Assembly (NCBI RefSeq): GCF_021343995.1
Contig: NZ_JAJTTE010000012.1
Coordinates: forward strand, 62,001-126,000
DNA length: 64,000 bases
From: Pseudonocardia terrae
GTDB lineage: Bacteria; Actinomycetota; Actinomycetes; Mycobacteriales; Pseudonocardiaceae
Reading direction: 5' to 3'
A program made the position numbers and the translations under genes. The stretch's first letter is position 1. Each line of letters opens with the position of its first letter. The notes below the pieces were generated by a model. The model made no database searches. It saw nothing but the letters and a program-made list of their open reading frames with translations, and was not told the origin of the DNA. This document shows positions 46,630 through 55,860 of this stretch, piece by piece.

Positions 46630-47337
46630 GTGCTGCCAACCGAGGTCCAGGGCGTGGTCGACGCGATCGTCAACGGCCTCACCGCACGCCCCGCCGAGCT
46701 CGCCGCGGCGGGCGCCGCGCTGCTCGTGGTGCTGTGGACGGTGTCCTGGCGGCTCACGCGGACGGTCGTGACGATCGCGCACGAGGGCGGGCACGCCCTC
46801 GTCGCCGTGCTGGTCGGGCGCGGGCTCACCGGCATCCGGCTGCACTCGGACACCTCCGGTGTCACGCACTCGACGGGTGCGGGTCGCGGACCGGGCGTGG
46901 TGCTGATGTTCCTCGCGGGCTACGTGTTCCCGCCGCTGCTCGGGCTGGGCGGGGCCGCGCTCGTCGCGAACGGGTACACGAGCGCGCTGCTGTGGCTCGG
47001 GGTGGCGCTGCTGGTCGCGACCCTGGTCTACGTCCGCAACCTCTACGGGGCGTTCGCCGTGCTGGTGACGGGTGCCGTACTGGGCGTGGTCGCGACGTGG
47101 GCGCCGCCGGACTGGCGCGCCGGGTTCGCGGCCGCGCTCTGCTGGTTCCTGCTGTTCGGAGGCCTGCGTGCGGTGCGCGAGCTGCAGCGCAGCCGCCGCC
47201 GGCGCCGCACCACGACCTCCGACGCCGACCAGCTCGCCGCGATCACGGGCGTGCCGGGCGGAATGTGGGCGGGGGTGTTCGGCTTGATCGGGCTGGGGGC
47301 CACACTGGCCGCCGCCGTGATCGTCTTCATGCCCTGA
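46630..47337 (+). CDS. M50-family membrane metalloprotease-like protein
   Basis: 235 aa from GTG 46630. VVTIAHEGGHALVAVLVG holds the H-E-x2-H zinc motif in a membrane helix, and five or six hydrophobic segments follow. This is the short actinobacterial M50 type without PDZ domain, resembling the M50B/SpoIVFB branch. It would cut substrates within the membrane. It is divergent from the MerR gene, whose operator lies 50 bp upstream. Substrate unknown. Confidence 0.85.
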   Translation: MLPTEVQGVVDAIVNGLTARPAELAAAGAALLVVLWTVSWRLTRTVVTIAHEGGHALVAVLVGRGLTGIRLHSDTSGVTHSTGAGRGPGVVLMFLAGYVFPPLLGLGGAALVANGYTSALLWLGVALLVATLVYVRNLYGAFAVLVTGAVLGVVATWAPPDWRAGFAAALCWFLLFGGLRAVRELQRSRRRRRTTTSDADQLAAITGVPGGMWAGVFGLIGLGATLAAAVIVFMP

Positions 47338-47378
47338 TCACGTTCATGCGCTGAGCGTGATCGACCGAGAGGAACGCC

Positions 47379-47807
47379 GTGCCCGAGGACTTCAACGCCC
47401 GCATCATCCGTGAGTTCACGGAGAACGACGGGAAGGTCGGCCCGCCCTTCGAGGGCGCCCCGATGATCCTGCTCCACCACGTCGGCGCCAAGTCGGGCCA
47501 GGTCCGCACCAGCCCGCTCGTGTACTTCGAGGACGAGGGCCGCTACCTGATCGTCGCGTCGGCCGCCGGTGCCCCGTCGCACCCCGCCTGGTACCACAAC
47601 CTCAAGGCCAACCCGCGCATCTCCGTCGACCTCGGCACCTCCGAGGGCGTCCGCGAGCTGACCGTCGAGGCCGAGGAGCTCACCGGGTCCGAGCGGGACC
47701 GCAAGTGGGAGGAGATCAAGGCCGCGGCCCCGGGCTTCGGCGACTACGAGAAGAAGACCGACGGCATCCGCACCATCCCGGTCTTCGCCCTCAACCCCGC
47801 GGCCTGA
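47379..47807 (+). CDS. deazaflavin (F420)-dependent nitroreductase family protein
   Basis: 142 aa from GTG 47379. ILLHHVGAKSGQVRTSPLVYF and SHPAWYHNLKANPRISVDLG are signature blocks of the Ddn/Rv3547 family (split beta-barrel). These enzymes use reduced F420 to reduce quinones or nitro compounds, often at the membrane surface. No signal peptide. Substrate unknown. Confidence 0.9.
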   Translation: MPEDFNARIIREFTENDGKVGPPFEGAPMILLHHVGAKSGQVRTSPLVYFEDEGRYLIVASAAGAPSHPAWYHNLKANPRISVDLGTSEGVRELTVEAEELTGSERDRKWEEIKAAAPGFGDYEKKTDGIRTIPVFALNPAA

Positions 47808-47910
47808 CCCACCGCCCTCCGCGAGCCGAACACCCTGGGTGAGGCGAGGAACGACTTCGATCCCGACGCAGGTCGCCCTCGCCACCCTGCGTCTGACAGG
47901 CTCGGTTCCC

Positions 47911-48345
47911 GTGAGCATCTCGCTGGAGCAGGCCCGCACGATCGTCGACGCCGCCCTCGCGCACGGCACCGAGCAGGGCTTCAACCCGCTGACCGTCGCC
48001 GTCCTGGACCCGGGCGGGGCGATCGTCGCCCTCGCCCGCCAGGACGGCTCCGGCTACCTGCGGCCGGACCTGGCCGTCGCCAAGGCCAACGGCGTGCTGG
48101 CGCTGGGCATGACCAACCGCGCCATCGCCGCCCGCGCCGCGGACTCGCCCGAGTTCTTCACCTCGGTGGCGAACCTCGCCGGCGGGAAGATCTTCTCCGT
48201 GCCGGGCGGGGTGTTCGTCCGCGACGGCGAGGGCACGCTGCTCGGCGCCGTCGGCGTGACCGGCGACGCCTCGCTCAACGACGAGGCCGCCGCCGTCGCC
48301 GGTATCCAGGCCGCGGGGCTCGTCGCGGTCACCGGCGCGGAGTGA
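47911..48345 (+). CDS. GlcG/HbpS-family heme-binding protein
   Basis: 144 aa from GTG 47911. ISLEQARTIVDAALAHGTEQG and the KIFSVPGGVFVRDGEG, LLGAVGVTGDASLNDEAAAV blocks define the GlcG/HbpS family, small proteins that bind heme, cobalamin or serve as regulatory partners. The protein has no signal peptide, unlike secreted HbpS. Its TGA overlaps the GTG of the EamA transporter gene (GTGA), so the two are co-translated. Confidence 0.85.
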   Translation: MSISLEQARTIVDAALAHGTEQGFNPLTVAVLDPGGAIVALARQDGSGYLRPDLAVAKANGVLALGMTNRAIAARAADSPEFFTSVANLAGGKIFSVPGGVFVRDGEGTLLGAVGVTGDASLNDEAAAVAGIQAAGLVAVTGAE

Positions 48346-49319
48346 CCACCGGGCGCGACGCGCCGCACCACCCCGCCGATCCCGCCGATCCCGCCGGTCG
48401 TGCGGCGCAGGTCGGCCTCGCGTTCGCGGTCGTCTCGGCCGTGTCGTTCGGGCTCTCCGGCCCGTTCGCGAAGGCGTTGATCGACGCCGGCTGGTCCTCC
48501 GCCGGGGCGGCGCTCGTCCGGATCGGCGGCTCGGCCGTCGTCGTGCTCGTGCTGCTCGCCGTGACCCGGCCCGGGGTGCTGGCCGCGCTGCGGTCCGACG
48601 CCCCGGCGCTGCTGCTCTACGGGCTGATGGCGATGGCCGGCGTGCAGGTCGCGTTCTTCAACGCCGTCCGGTACATGCCGGTGAGCATCGCGCTGCTGCT
48701 CGAGTACCTGGGCCCGGTGCTGGTCATCGCCTGGGTGTGGGCGGTGCGCCGGCAGCCCCCGAGCGGCCGGACCCTGGCCGGCGCGGCCGTCGCGATCGCC
48801 GGCCTGCTGCTGGTGGTGCAGATCTGGTCGGGCACCGCGGTCCCGCCGGCCGGCCTCGCGTGGGGACTGTTCGCCGCCGTCTGCCAGGCGAGCTACTTCC
48901 TGCTCGCCGACCGCGCGGGCGCGGCGACCCCGCCGCTGGTGCTGGCCGGCGTCGGGATGGCGGTGGGCACCGTCGTCGTGGCGGTGCTGGGCCTGACCGG
49001 GCTGCTGCCCCTGGTGGTGACCACGCCGCCCGACGGGCCGGTGGTCCTCGCCGGGGCCGACGTCGGCTGGATGGTCGCGGCCGGCCTGCTCGTGCTGGTC
49101 TCGACGGTCGTCGCCTACCTGACCGGTGTGCTCGCGATCCGGCGGATCGGGGCGGCCCGGGGCTCGCTCGTCGCGCTGCTGGAGGTCGTCGCCTCGGCCG
49201 TGGCGAGCTGGCTGTTGCTGGGCGAGGTCCCCGCGGCCGTCCAGCTGGCCGGGGGAGCGCTGATCCTGGCCGGGGTCGCGTTGACGCGCTCCCGCCCGGC
49301 CGGCCTCGCGGAGCCGTGA
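48342..49319 (+). CDS. EamA-family (DMT) transporter
   Basis: 325 aa from GTG 48342 with ten hydrophobic helices in two EamA repeats (each about 140 residues; SFGLSGPFAKALIDAGWSSAG opens the first, AVCQASYFLLADRAG the second). Drug/metabolite transporter superfamily, probable exporter. The N-terminus is His/Pro/Asp-rich (DPADPAG repeats). Overlap with the GlcG-like gene suggests a shared substrate. Confidence 0.88.
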   Translation: MTTGRDAPHHPADPADPAGRAAQVGLAFAVVSAVSFGLSGPFAKALIDAGWSSAGAALVRIGGSAVVVLVLLAVTRPGVLAALRSDAPALLLYGLMAMAGVQVAFFNAVRYMPVSIALLLEYLGPVLVIAWVWAVRRQPPSGRTLAGAAVAIAGLLLVVQIWSGTAVPPAGLAWGLFAAVCQASYFLLADRAGAATPPLVLAGVGMAVGTVVVAVLGLTGLLPLVVTTPPDGPVVLAGADVGWMVAAGLLVLVSTVVAYLTGVLAIRRIGAARGSLVALLEVVASAVASWLLLGEVPAAVQLAGGALILAGVALTRSRPAGLAEP

Positions 49320-49354
49320 CGACGACACCGGGATCGACGGCCCCGCGAACGCGG

Positions 49355-49397
49355 CGACGGCCCGCCACCCCCGCGGAACGGGGTGCACGGGCCGTCG
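49355..49397. terminator. hairpin between the EamA gene and glnA1
   Basis: CGACGGCCCG (49355-49364) pairs perfectly with CGGGCCGTCG (49388-49397); partial pairing continues inside the loop. Serves convergent genes. Confidence 0.6.
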
Positions 49398-49463
49398 CCG
49401 GGGCCGACCGTCCGACCGCTGCGGCCTGACCGCGCACCCGCAGGTCAGGTCGCGTCGATGCGA

Positions 49464-50885
49464 TCAGACGTCGTAGTACAGGGCGAACTCGTACGGGTGC
49501 GGGCGCAGCCGCAGCGGGTCGATCTCGTTCTCCCGCTTGTAGCTGATCCAGGTCTCGATGAGGTCCGGGGTGAACACGCCGCCCTCGAGGAGGTAGTCGT
49601 GGTCCTCCTCGAGCTTGTCGATGACCGCGGCGAGCGTGCCCGGGACCTGCGCGATGTCCTTGGCCTCCTCGGGCGGGAGCTCGTAGAGGTCCTTGTCGAT
49701 CGGCGCCGGCGGCTCGATCTTGTTCTTGATGCCGTCCAGGCCGGCCATCAGCATCGCCGAGAAGGCGAGGTACGGGTTGCCGGACGAGTCGGGGCAACGG
49801 AACTCGATGCGCTTGGCCTTGGGGCTGTCACCGGAGAGCGGGATCCGGATGCAGGCCGAGCGGTTGCGGGCCGAGTAGACCAGGTTGACCGGCGCCTCGA
49901 AGCCCGGGACCAGGCGGTGGTACGAGTTCACCGTCGGGTTGGTGAAGGCCAGCAGCGACGGCGCGTGGTGCAGCAGGCCGCCGATGTAGTAGCGCGCCAT
50001 GTCCGAGAGGCCGCCGTAGCCGGACTCGTCGTGGAACAGCGGCTGGCCGTCCTTCCACAGCGACTGGTGCACGTGCATGCCCGAGCCGTTGTCGCCGAAG
50101 AGCGGTTTCGGCATGAAGGTGGCGGTCTTGCCGGCCTGCCAGGCCACGTTCTTGACGATGTACTTGAACAGCATGATGTCGTCGGCCGCGTGGAGCAGCG
50201 TGTCGAACTTGTAGTTGATCTCCGCCTGGCCGGCGGTGCCGACCTCGTGGTGCTCGCGCTCCACGGTGAAGCCGGAGTCGATCATCGTCGACACGATGTC
50301 GGCGCGCAGGTCGGCGTAGTGGTCCACCGGCGGGACGGGGAAGTACCCGCCCTTGTAGTTGACCTTGTAGCCGAGGTTGCCGCCCTCCTCCTCGCGGCCG
50401 GTGTTCCACCAGCCCTCGGAGGAGTCGATGTGGTGGTAGGTCTCGTGCGGGTTCGAGCCGAAGCGGATCGAGTCGAAGACGTAGAACTCGGCCTCGGGCG
50501 CCATGAAGGCGGTGTCCGCGATGCCCGACGCGGCCAGGTACTCCTCCGCCTTGCGGGCGATGTTGCGCGGGTCGCGGGAGTACGGCTCGCCCGTGATCGG
50601 GTCGTGCACGAAGAAGTTGATGTTGAGGGTCCGGTGCTTGCGGAACGGGTCCAGCCGGGCCGTCGCCGCGTCGGGCAGCAGGGCCATGTCCGACTCGTTG
50701 ATGGCCTGGAACCCGCGGACGGACGAGCCGTCGAAGGCGGCGCCGTTCTCGAGCAGGTCGCCGGCCGTGGAGGCGGGGACGGTGAGGTGCTGCATCACGC
50801 CGGGCAGGTCGCAGAACCTGATGTCGACGTACTCGACCTTCTCGTCCGAGATGTACTTGAGTACCTCTTCGGAGTTGTTGAACAC
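49464..50885 (-). CDS. glnA1: type I glutamine synthetase (ammonia assimilation)
   Basis: 473 aa from GTG 50885 ([11 protein letters not shown] is the usual start), after [52 protein letters not shown] and [18 protein letters not shown] are active-site blocks. [16 protein letters not shown] keeps the adenylylation Tyr, so it is the expected GlnE target. Forms dodecamers that make glutamine from glutamate, NH4+ and ATP. A GlnR-type operator at 50941-50978 indicates nitrogen-dependent transcription. Confidence 0.96.
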   Translation of the reverse strand: MFNNSEEVLKYISDEKVEYVDIRFCDLPGVMQHLTVPASTAGDLLENGAAFDGSSVRGFQAINESDMALLPDAATARLDPFRKHRTLNINFFVHDPITGEPYSRDPRNIARKAEEYLAASGIADTAFMAPEAEFYVFDSIRFGSNPHETYHHIDSSEGWWNTGREEEGGNLGYKVNYKGGYFPVPPVDHYADLRADIVSTMIDSGFTVEREHHEVGTAGQAEINYKFDTLLHAADDIMLFKYIVKNVAWQAGKTATFMPKPLFGDNGSGMHVHQSLWKDGQPLFHDESGYGGLSDMARYYIGGLLHHAPSLLAFTNPTVNSYHRLVPGFEAPVNLVYSARNRSACIRIPLSGDSPKAKRIEFRCPDSSGNPYLAFSAMLMAGLDGIKNKIEPPAPIDKDLYELPPEEAKDIAQVPGTLAAVIDKLEEDHDYLLEGGVFTPDLIETWISYKRENEIDPLRLRPHPYEFALYYDV

Positions 50886-50924
50886 GAGCGCTGGCTCCTT
50901 CAGTCGTCCTCTGTATCGGCCGCG

Positions 50925-50930
50925 ACGGTA
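50925..50930 (-). promoter_or_regulatory. candidate -10 TACCGT for glnA1
   Basis: ACGGTA on the plus strand is TACCGT on the minus strand, 39 nt before GTG 50885 and directly downstream of the GlnR-type operator. Confidence 0.35.
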
Positions 50931-50940
50931 TGGCCGCCGT

Positions 50941-50978
50941 GTTGCCCGTTCATCACTCGCGGGTTTCACAGACGTTAA
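50941..50978 (-). promoter_or_regulatory. GlnR-type double box before glnA1
   Basis: Reading the minus strand: TTAAC, 6 nt, GAAAC, 6 nt, GTGAT, 6 nt, GCAAC. The GlnR pattern of actinobacteria is gTnAc-n6-GaAAc repeated with 6-nt spacers; three of the four 5-mers miss one base, GAAAC is exact, and all three spacers are exactly 6. It lies 56 nt before the start codon and covers the expected -35 region. Confidence 0.7.
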
Positions 50979-51014
50979 CGGAGCCGCATCGCGTCCTCTC
51001 TCACATGGGACAAC

Positions 51015-51020
51015 TAGGGT
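51015..51020 (+). promoter_or_regulatory. candidate -10 TAGGGT for the RDD gene
   Basis: TAGGGT ends 7 nt before ATG 51028; leaderless spacing. Confidence 0.4.
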
Positions 51021-51027
51021 AGGGGGC

Positions 51028-51486
51028 ATGGCGGGGTTCCTCGACTCCTGGACGGGCGGTTCACCGTCCGCGCACGACCAGGACCACCCGGGTGAGCGGT
51101 TCGGCCTCCCGGCGGAGGGCGTGGGCGCGGTCGCCGGGTTCGGCAGGCGGCTGGTCGGCGTCACGGTCGACTGGCTGCTCGCGTACGTGCTCACCCTGGC
51201 CGTGATGGGGCTCGACGCGCTGGGCGGGACCAGCATCGGCTGGTGGGTGTGGGTCGTCTGGTTCGTGCTGACCGTGATCCCGACCGCACTCTTCGGCATG
51301 ACGCCCGGGATGGTCGCCGTCGGCATCCGGGTCGCCCGCGTGGACATGGCCGCGACGGTCGGGTTCCGGGCGATCCTGCGCACTGTGCTGCTCGGCGTGG
51401 TCCTCCCGGCGCTGATCCGGGACGCGGACGGGCGGGGCTGGCACGACCGGGCCACCCAGACGATCGTGGTGCGCTCCCGCGCCTGA
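51028..51486 (+). CDS. RDD-family membrane protein
   Basis: 152 aa with hydrophobic segments at about 42-60, 67-90 and 108-127. [19 protein letters not shown] contains the R...D-W of RDD proteins and [17 protein letters not shown] the second conserved block. Function of the family is unclear (one archetype is a Na+/H+ antiporter in halophiles). In mycobacteria an RDD protein is also next to glnA1. Confidence 0.88.
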   Translation: MAGFLDSWTGGSPSAHDQDHPGERFGLPAEGVGAVAGFGRRLVGVTVDWLLAYVLTLAVMGLDALGGTSIGWWVWVVWFVLTVIPTALFGMTPGMVAVGIRVARVDMAATVGFRAILRTVLLGVVLPALIRDADGRGWHDRATQTIVVRSRA

Positions 51487-51570
51487 GCGGCCGCCGAACG
51501 ACCAGCCGACGAACGACCGGCCGGCGAACGACCACCCGAGGACGGCCACGCGAGAACGCATCCGAGAACG

Positions 51571-51606
51571 ACCGCGGCCGGGACCCGATCGGGTCCTGGC
51601 CGCGGT
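51571..51606. terminator. strong bidirectional terminator
   Basis: ACCGCGGCCGGGACCC (51571-51586), loop GATC, GGGTCCTGGCCGCGGT (51591-51606): 16-bp stem with one G-U, between the convergent RDD and DUF4191 genes. Confidence 0.8.
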
Positions 51607-51630
51607 GTGTGTCGGGGATGCGCTCCGGCG

Positions 51631-52359
51631 TCAGCGGCGGCGCACGGTGCGCTGGACGCTGCGCATCTTGGCGCCCTGGGGCAGCGGGCCCTTGGGCAGC
51701 GCGGCGGCCCGGTTGCCGAGCGCGGCGAGCCGGGCGTCGAGGGAGTCCATCTCGGCGGCGCTGATGTTGCGCGGCAGCTTCATCATGTGCCGCTGCAGGC
51801 CCTTGAGGGGGACCTGGCCCTCCTCGTTGCCCACGACGATGTCGTAGATCGGGGTCTGGCCGACGACCCGCGCGGTGCGCTTCTTCTCCTGCGCCAGCAG
51901 CGACTTGACCCGGTGCGGCGCGCCCTCGGCCACGAGGACGACGCCCGGCCGGCCGACGACCCGGTGCACCGCGTCGAGGTGCGTTGTGCCGGCGACGCCC
52001 TGGGTCACCCGCCACTGCCCGCGCAGCTGGTCGAGCGCCCAGCCCGCGGCGCCCGGCTGCCCGTCGGCCTGCGCGTAGACGGTGCTCTGGACGCGACGAC
52101 CGAAGATGCTGATCGCGGCCATGACGCCGATCGCGACACCGAAGACCAGGAAGATCCACTGCAGGCCGAAGATCAGCCCGATCAGGAACGCGACGACGGC
52201 CGCGCCCACCACCGACCCGATCATCAGCGGCAGCAGGAGCTTGTCCTGCTTGCGCTGCATCTGGAACGCCTGCCAGATCTGCGCACGCCGCTGCTTCGAC
52301 GCCGCGCGCTTCTCCGCCTTCAGGCGCTTCTGGGTCTCCTTGTCGGGCTTGCCGGCCAT
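51631..52359 (-). CDS. DUF4191 membrane protein
   Basis: 242 aa. A basic N-terminus ([20 protein letters not shown]), two hydrophobic helices at about 43-65 and 69-86, then a cytoplasmic domain ending with basic residues. This is the DUF4191 family, which in mycobacteria (Rv2219) lies beside lipA. Function unknown; conserved position between lipA and glnA suggests a housekeeping role. Confidence 0.88.
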   Translation of the reverse strand: MAGKPDKETQKRLKAEKRAASKQRRAQIWQAFQMQRKQDKLLLPLMIGSVVGAAVVAFLIGLIFGLQWIFLVFGVAIGVMAAISIFGRRVQSTVYAQADGQPGAAGWALDQLRGQWRVTQGVAGTTHLDAVHRVVGRPGVVLVAEGAPHRVKSLLAQEKKRTARVVGQTPIYDIVVGNEEGQVPLKGLQRHMMKLPRNISAAEMDSLDARLAALGNRAAALPKGPLPQGAKMRSVQRTVRRR

Positions 52360-52478
52360 GCGGGCCAGGATACGTCGAGCAGGCCGGGTCGCGCCGCGAG
52401 GATCGGCGGAGCGCCCGGGAAGGCCCGGACGGGCCCGGGAGTGCGACCCGGAACGGCCCGGGAGTGCGCGGGGAGGAC

Positions 52479-53483
52479 TCAGCCGCGGGCGAGCAGGGAG
52501 CGCGCCTCCTGGGCGGCCGGTGCCTCGGCGGCGAGGTGCGCGAGCTCGGGGGTGAGCTCCTCGCCGCGGTGGGCGACGGTCTGGGCGTAGAGCCGCCCGG
52601 CCCGGTACGAGGAGCGGACCAGCGGCCCGGCCATGACGCCCGCGAAACCGATCTTCTCGGCGGTCTCGGCGTGCTCGACGAACTCCTCGGGCTTGACCCA
52701 CCGCTCCACGGGGTGGTGGCGCTTGGAGGGGCGCAGGTACTGGGTGATCGTGATGATCTCGCAGCCCGCGTCGTGCAGGTCGGCCAGTGCCTCGGTGACC
52801 TCGTCGGGGGTCTCGCCCATGCCGAGGATGAGGTTGGACTTGGTGACCAGCCCGTCCTCGCGCGCGGCCGTCAGGACGTCCAGGGACCGCTCGTAGCGGA
52901 AGGCGGGGCGGATGCGCTTGAAGATGCGCGGCACGGTCTCGAGGTTGTGCGCGAGCACCTCGGGGCGGGAGTCGAACACCTCGGCCAGCTGGTCGGGCTT
53001 GGCGTTGAAGTCCGGGATCAGCAGCTCGACGCCGGTGCCGGGGTTCAGGGCGTGGATCTGGCGGACGGTCTCGGCGTAGAGCCAGGCGCCGCCGTCGGGC
53101 AGGTCGTCGCGGGCCACACCGGTGACGGTGGAGTAGCGCAGGCCCATCTGCTGCACGGACTCGGCGACCCGCCGCGGTTCGTCGCGGTCGAGGTCGGCGG
53201 GTTTGCCGGTGTCGATCTGGCAGAAGTCGCAGCGCCGGGTGCACTGCTCGCCGCCGATGAGGAAGGTGGCCTCGCGGTCCTCCCAGCACTCGTAGATGTT
53301 GGGGCAGCCGGCCTCCTCGCACACCGTGTGCAGGCCGCCGGCGCGGACCAGGCCCTTGAGCTCGGTGTACTGCGGGCCGGTGCGCGCCTTCGTCCGGATC
53401 CACGAGGGCTTGCGCTCGATCGGGGTCTCGGCGTTGCGGACCTCGAGGCGGAGCAGCTTGCGGCCTTCGGGAGCGATCGTCAC
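52479..53483 (-). CDS. lipA: lipoyl synthase
   Basis: 334 aa radical-SAM enzyme. [22 protein letters not shown] has the auxiliary-cluster cysteines C-x4-C-x5-[10 protein letters not shown] is the radical-SAM C-x3-C-x2-C site, and RSSYRAG near the C-terminus carries the Ser that ligates the auxiliary cluster. It inserts two sulfurs into octanoyl groups on lipoyl domains such as those of SucB in this window. GTG 53483 start. Confidence 0.96.
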   Translation of the reverse strand: MTIAPEGRKLLRLEVRNAETPIERKPSWIRTKARTGPQYTELKGLVRAGGLHTVCEEAGCPNIYECWEDREATFLIGGEQCTRRCDFCQIDTGKPADLDRDEPRRVAESVQQMGLRYSTVTGVARDDLPDGGAWLYAETVRQIHALNPGTGVELLIPDFNAKPDQLAEVFDSRPEVLAHNLETVPRIFKRIRPAFRYERSLDVLTAAREDGLVTKSNLILGMGETPDEVTEALADLHDAGCEIITITQYLRPSKRHHPVERWVKPEEFVEHAETAEKIGFAGVMAGPLVRSSYRAGRLYAQTVAHRGEELTPELAHLAAEAPAAQEARSLLARG

Positions 53484-53559
53484 GGCGACCAGCCTACGCC
53501 CCGGGAGCAGGCGTGACGCCGGTCCCGGCGGCGGTCCGGCGGCCCGTCGCGCACCGGGC

Positions 53560-53565
53560 TAGCGT
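53560..53565 (+). promoter_or_regulatory. candidate -10 TAGCGT for the LLM oxidoreductase gene
   Basis: TAGCGT ends 8 nt before GTG 53574. A TTG at 53565 overlaps this element, which argues for the GTG as the start codon. Confidence 0.4.
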
Positions 53566-53573
53566 TGCCCGCC

Positions 53574-54494
53574 GTGGACCTCCGGATCTTCACCGAACCG
53601 CAGCAGGGTGCCGACTACGCCGACCTCCTCCGGGTGGCGAGGACCGCCGAGGAGGCGGGGTTCGACGCCTTCTTCCGCTCCGACCACTACCTCGCGATGG
53701 GCGGCAGCGGCGAACCCGGTCCGACCGACGCATGGCTGACGCTCGCCGGGCTGGCCCGCGAGACGTCCAGGATCCGGCTGGGCACCCTGGTGTCGTCGGC
53801 CACCTTCCGGCTGCCCGGGCCGCTCGCGGTCTCGGTCGCACAGGTCGACCGGATGTCCGGCGGCCGGGTCGAGCTGGGCCTCGGCACGGGCTGGTTCGAG
53901 GCCGAGCACGCGGCCTACGGCATCCCGTTCCCGCGGCTGCGCGAGCGCTTCGACATCCTCGCCGAGCAGCTCGAGATCGTCACCGGGCTCTGGGGCACGC
54001 TGCCGGGAGAGCGGTTCGAGTACTCCGGCGACCACTACACCGTCACGGACTCGCCGGCGCTGCCGAAGCCCGTCCAGCAGCCCGGCCCGCCGGTGATCGT
54101 CGGGGGGAAGGGGAAGCGTCGCACCCCGCGGCTGGCGGCCCGGTTCGCCTCCGAGTTCAACGTCCCGTTCTCCTCGATGGACGAGGTCGCCGCGCAGTTC
54201 GGGCGGGTCGACGAGGCGTGCGCCGCCGCCGACCGCGACCCGAAGGAGATCGTCCGCTCCATCGCGCAGGTGGTGTGCGTGGGCCGGACGGACGAGCAGG
54301 TGAAGGCCCGGGCGCTGGCCATCGGCCGCGAGCCCGACGAGCTGCGGGCCAACGGGCTCGCGGGCTCTCCGGAGGAGGTCGCCGACCGGCTGGGGCAGTG
54401 GGCGCAGCGGACGGGCATCACGCGCGTGTACCTCCAGGTGCTCGACCTCGGCGACCTCGACCACCTCGAGCTCATCGCCTCACACCTGCTGTGA
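53574..54494 (+). CDS. LLM-class F420-dependent oxidoreductase
   Basis: 306 aa TIM barrel of the luciferase-like family. ARTAEEAGFDAFFRSDHYL, RIRLGTLVSSATFRLPGPLA, SGGRVELGLGTGWFEAEH and PPVIVGGKGKRRTPRLAARF are family blocks, and the bulge near TLVSSATFR resembles those of F420 enzymes rather than FMN ones. Hydride transfer from reduced F420 to an unknown substrate. It lies between lipA and the polysaccharide operon, with no coupling to either. Confidence 0.85.
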   Translation: MDLRIFTEPQQGADYADLLRVARTAEEAGFDAFFRSDHYLAMGGSGEPGPTDAWLTLAGLARETSRIRLGTLVSSATFRLPGPLAVSVAQVDRMSGGRVELGLGTGWFEAEHAAYGIPFPRLRERFDILAEQLEIVTGLWGTLPGERFEYSGDHYTVTDSPALPKPVQQPGPPVIVGGKGKRRTPRLAARFASEFNVPFSSMDEVAAQFGRVDEACAAADRDPKEIVRSIAQVVCVGRTDEQVKARALAIGREPDELRANGLAGSPEEVADRLGQWAQRTGITRVYLQVLDLGDLDHLELIASHLL

Positions 54495-54520
54495 TCCGGC
54501 GCTGATCCCGCGCTGACCCT

Positions 54521-54575
54521 GCGCCGATCGTGCGCCGATCGTGCGCCGATCGTGCGCCGATCCTGCGCCGATCGT
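54521..54575. repeat. 11-bp tandem repeat after the LLM gene
   Basis: Five units of GCGCCGATCGT (fourth ends CCT) from 54521 to 54575; degenerate copies extend both ways (about 54492-54590). Confidence 0.8.
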
Positions 54576-54789
54576 TCGCCGGTCCCGCTCCGGTCCCCTC
54601 TGGTCCCCGCGCGGCGACCGGTCGGCGCGCTCCGACGCGTCGTCATCACTCCGTGATGAACCGTCCGTAACGGACGCGTTCCCTCGGTCGATTGCCAGAC
54701 GCAAGCGTTGGCCACTCTCTGTCTCCCTCTCGGGGTAGCGGTCTAGGCCATCCGTAGTACTGGTTCACCAGACGAGGGAACAACTGCTC

Positions 54790-55860
54790 GTGCGTACGCA
54801 CTCCGCCCCTGGGCGCCGTTCGGCCCTGCTGGCCCTGCTCGCCCTCCCGGCGCTGCTCCTCGCGGCATGCGGGTCGGCGCCGACGGCGGTCGGGAGCCCG
54901 TCCGGCGTCTCCACCACGACCGGCACCGCCGCCACCGCCGGGACGACCGCGACCGCCGGCACCCGGCTGCGGCCCTACGTCGACGCCTCCCTCGTGCCCT
55001 CCCCGCTCCCGGCCATGGCCGACGCGAGTGGGGTCACCGACGCCGTCCTCGGTTTCGTCCTCGCCGGCTCCGGCGGCTGCACGCCGAGCTGGGGCGGCAC
55101 CCAGCCCGTCACCGCCCCCGCGGTGGTGACCGCCGCCCGCGACCTGACCGGGAGGGGAGGCGCGGTGGCCGTCGCCACCGGCGGCGCCTCGGGCACCTAC
55201 CTGGAGAGCGCCTGCCCCGACGCCCCGTCCCTGGCCCGTGCCTACGGCGAGGCGCTCGACGCGGTCGGCAGCACCGCCCTCGTCGTCGACGTCGAGGAGG
55301 ACGTCCCCGTCGCCACGGTCGTCGAGGCGCTGCGGACCGTGCAGGACGAGCGGCACGCCACGGTCACCCTGACCCTCAAGGTCGACGACGCCGAGCGCGG
55401 GCTCACCGCCGAGGCCCTCGACCTCGTCCGGGCGGCGGACGCGGCCGGCGTCGAGGCCCACGTCGACGCCATGGTCATGAACTTTCCGTACACCGGCGCG
55501 TGGGCCGACGCGATGACCGGCGCCACGGAGACCGTCCTCGGCCAGCTCGGCGAGGTCTGGTCCGGTTCCGGCTCCGAGATGTCCGACGCCGCGGTCGCCG
55601 CCCGCGCCGGTGTGGTGTTCATGCTCGGCCGCACCGACGTCGGCGCCGTCACCACGCTCGACGACGCCACCGCCGTGGTGCGCGACGCCCGCGAGCGCGG
55701 CCTCGGCACCGTCGGCTTCTGGTCCGTCGGCCGCGACAACGGCGGGTGCCCCGACCGCCCCACCGCCTCCTTCGACTGCAGCGGCATCGCGCAGTCGCCG
55801 TTCGCCTTCACCCTGGCCGCGCGCGACGCGGCCGCGTCCCCCGAGGAAGGTCCCCGATGA
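54790..55860 (+). CDS. GH18/chitinase-like lipoprotein, first gene of a polysaccharide operon
   Basis: 356 aa from GTG 54790. Signal with lipobox L-A-A-C near residue 27, a Thr/Ala-rich linker, then a TIM-barrel-like domain with VLGFVLAGSGG, LVVDVEEDVP and AHVDAMVMNFPYTG. Actinobacterial chitinase-like proteins have D-x-D-x-E on strand 4; here it reads VVDVEED, close but not exact, so activity is uncertain. Anchored outside the membrane. Overlaps the next gene by 4 bp (ATGA). The 295-bp upstream region holds repeats and ACGCAAGCGTT at 54699-54709. Confidence 0.75.
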   Translation: MRTHSAPGRRSALLALLALPALLLAACGSAPTAVGSPSGVSTTTGTAATAGTTATAGTRLRPYVDASLVPSPLPAMADASGVTDAVLGFVLAGSGGCTPSWGGTQPVTAPAVVTAARDLTGRGGAVAVATGGASGTYLESACPDAPSLARAYGEALDAVGSTALVVDVEEDVPVATVVEALRTVQDERHATVTLTLKVDDAERGLTAEALDLVRAADAAGVEAHVDAMVMNFPYTGAWADAMTGATETVLGQLGEVWSGSGSEMSDAAVAARAGVVFMLGRTDVGAVTTLDDATAVVRDARERGLGTVGFWSVGRDNGGCPDRPTASFDCSGIAQSPFAFTLAARDAAASPEEGPR

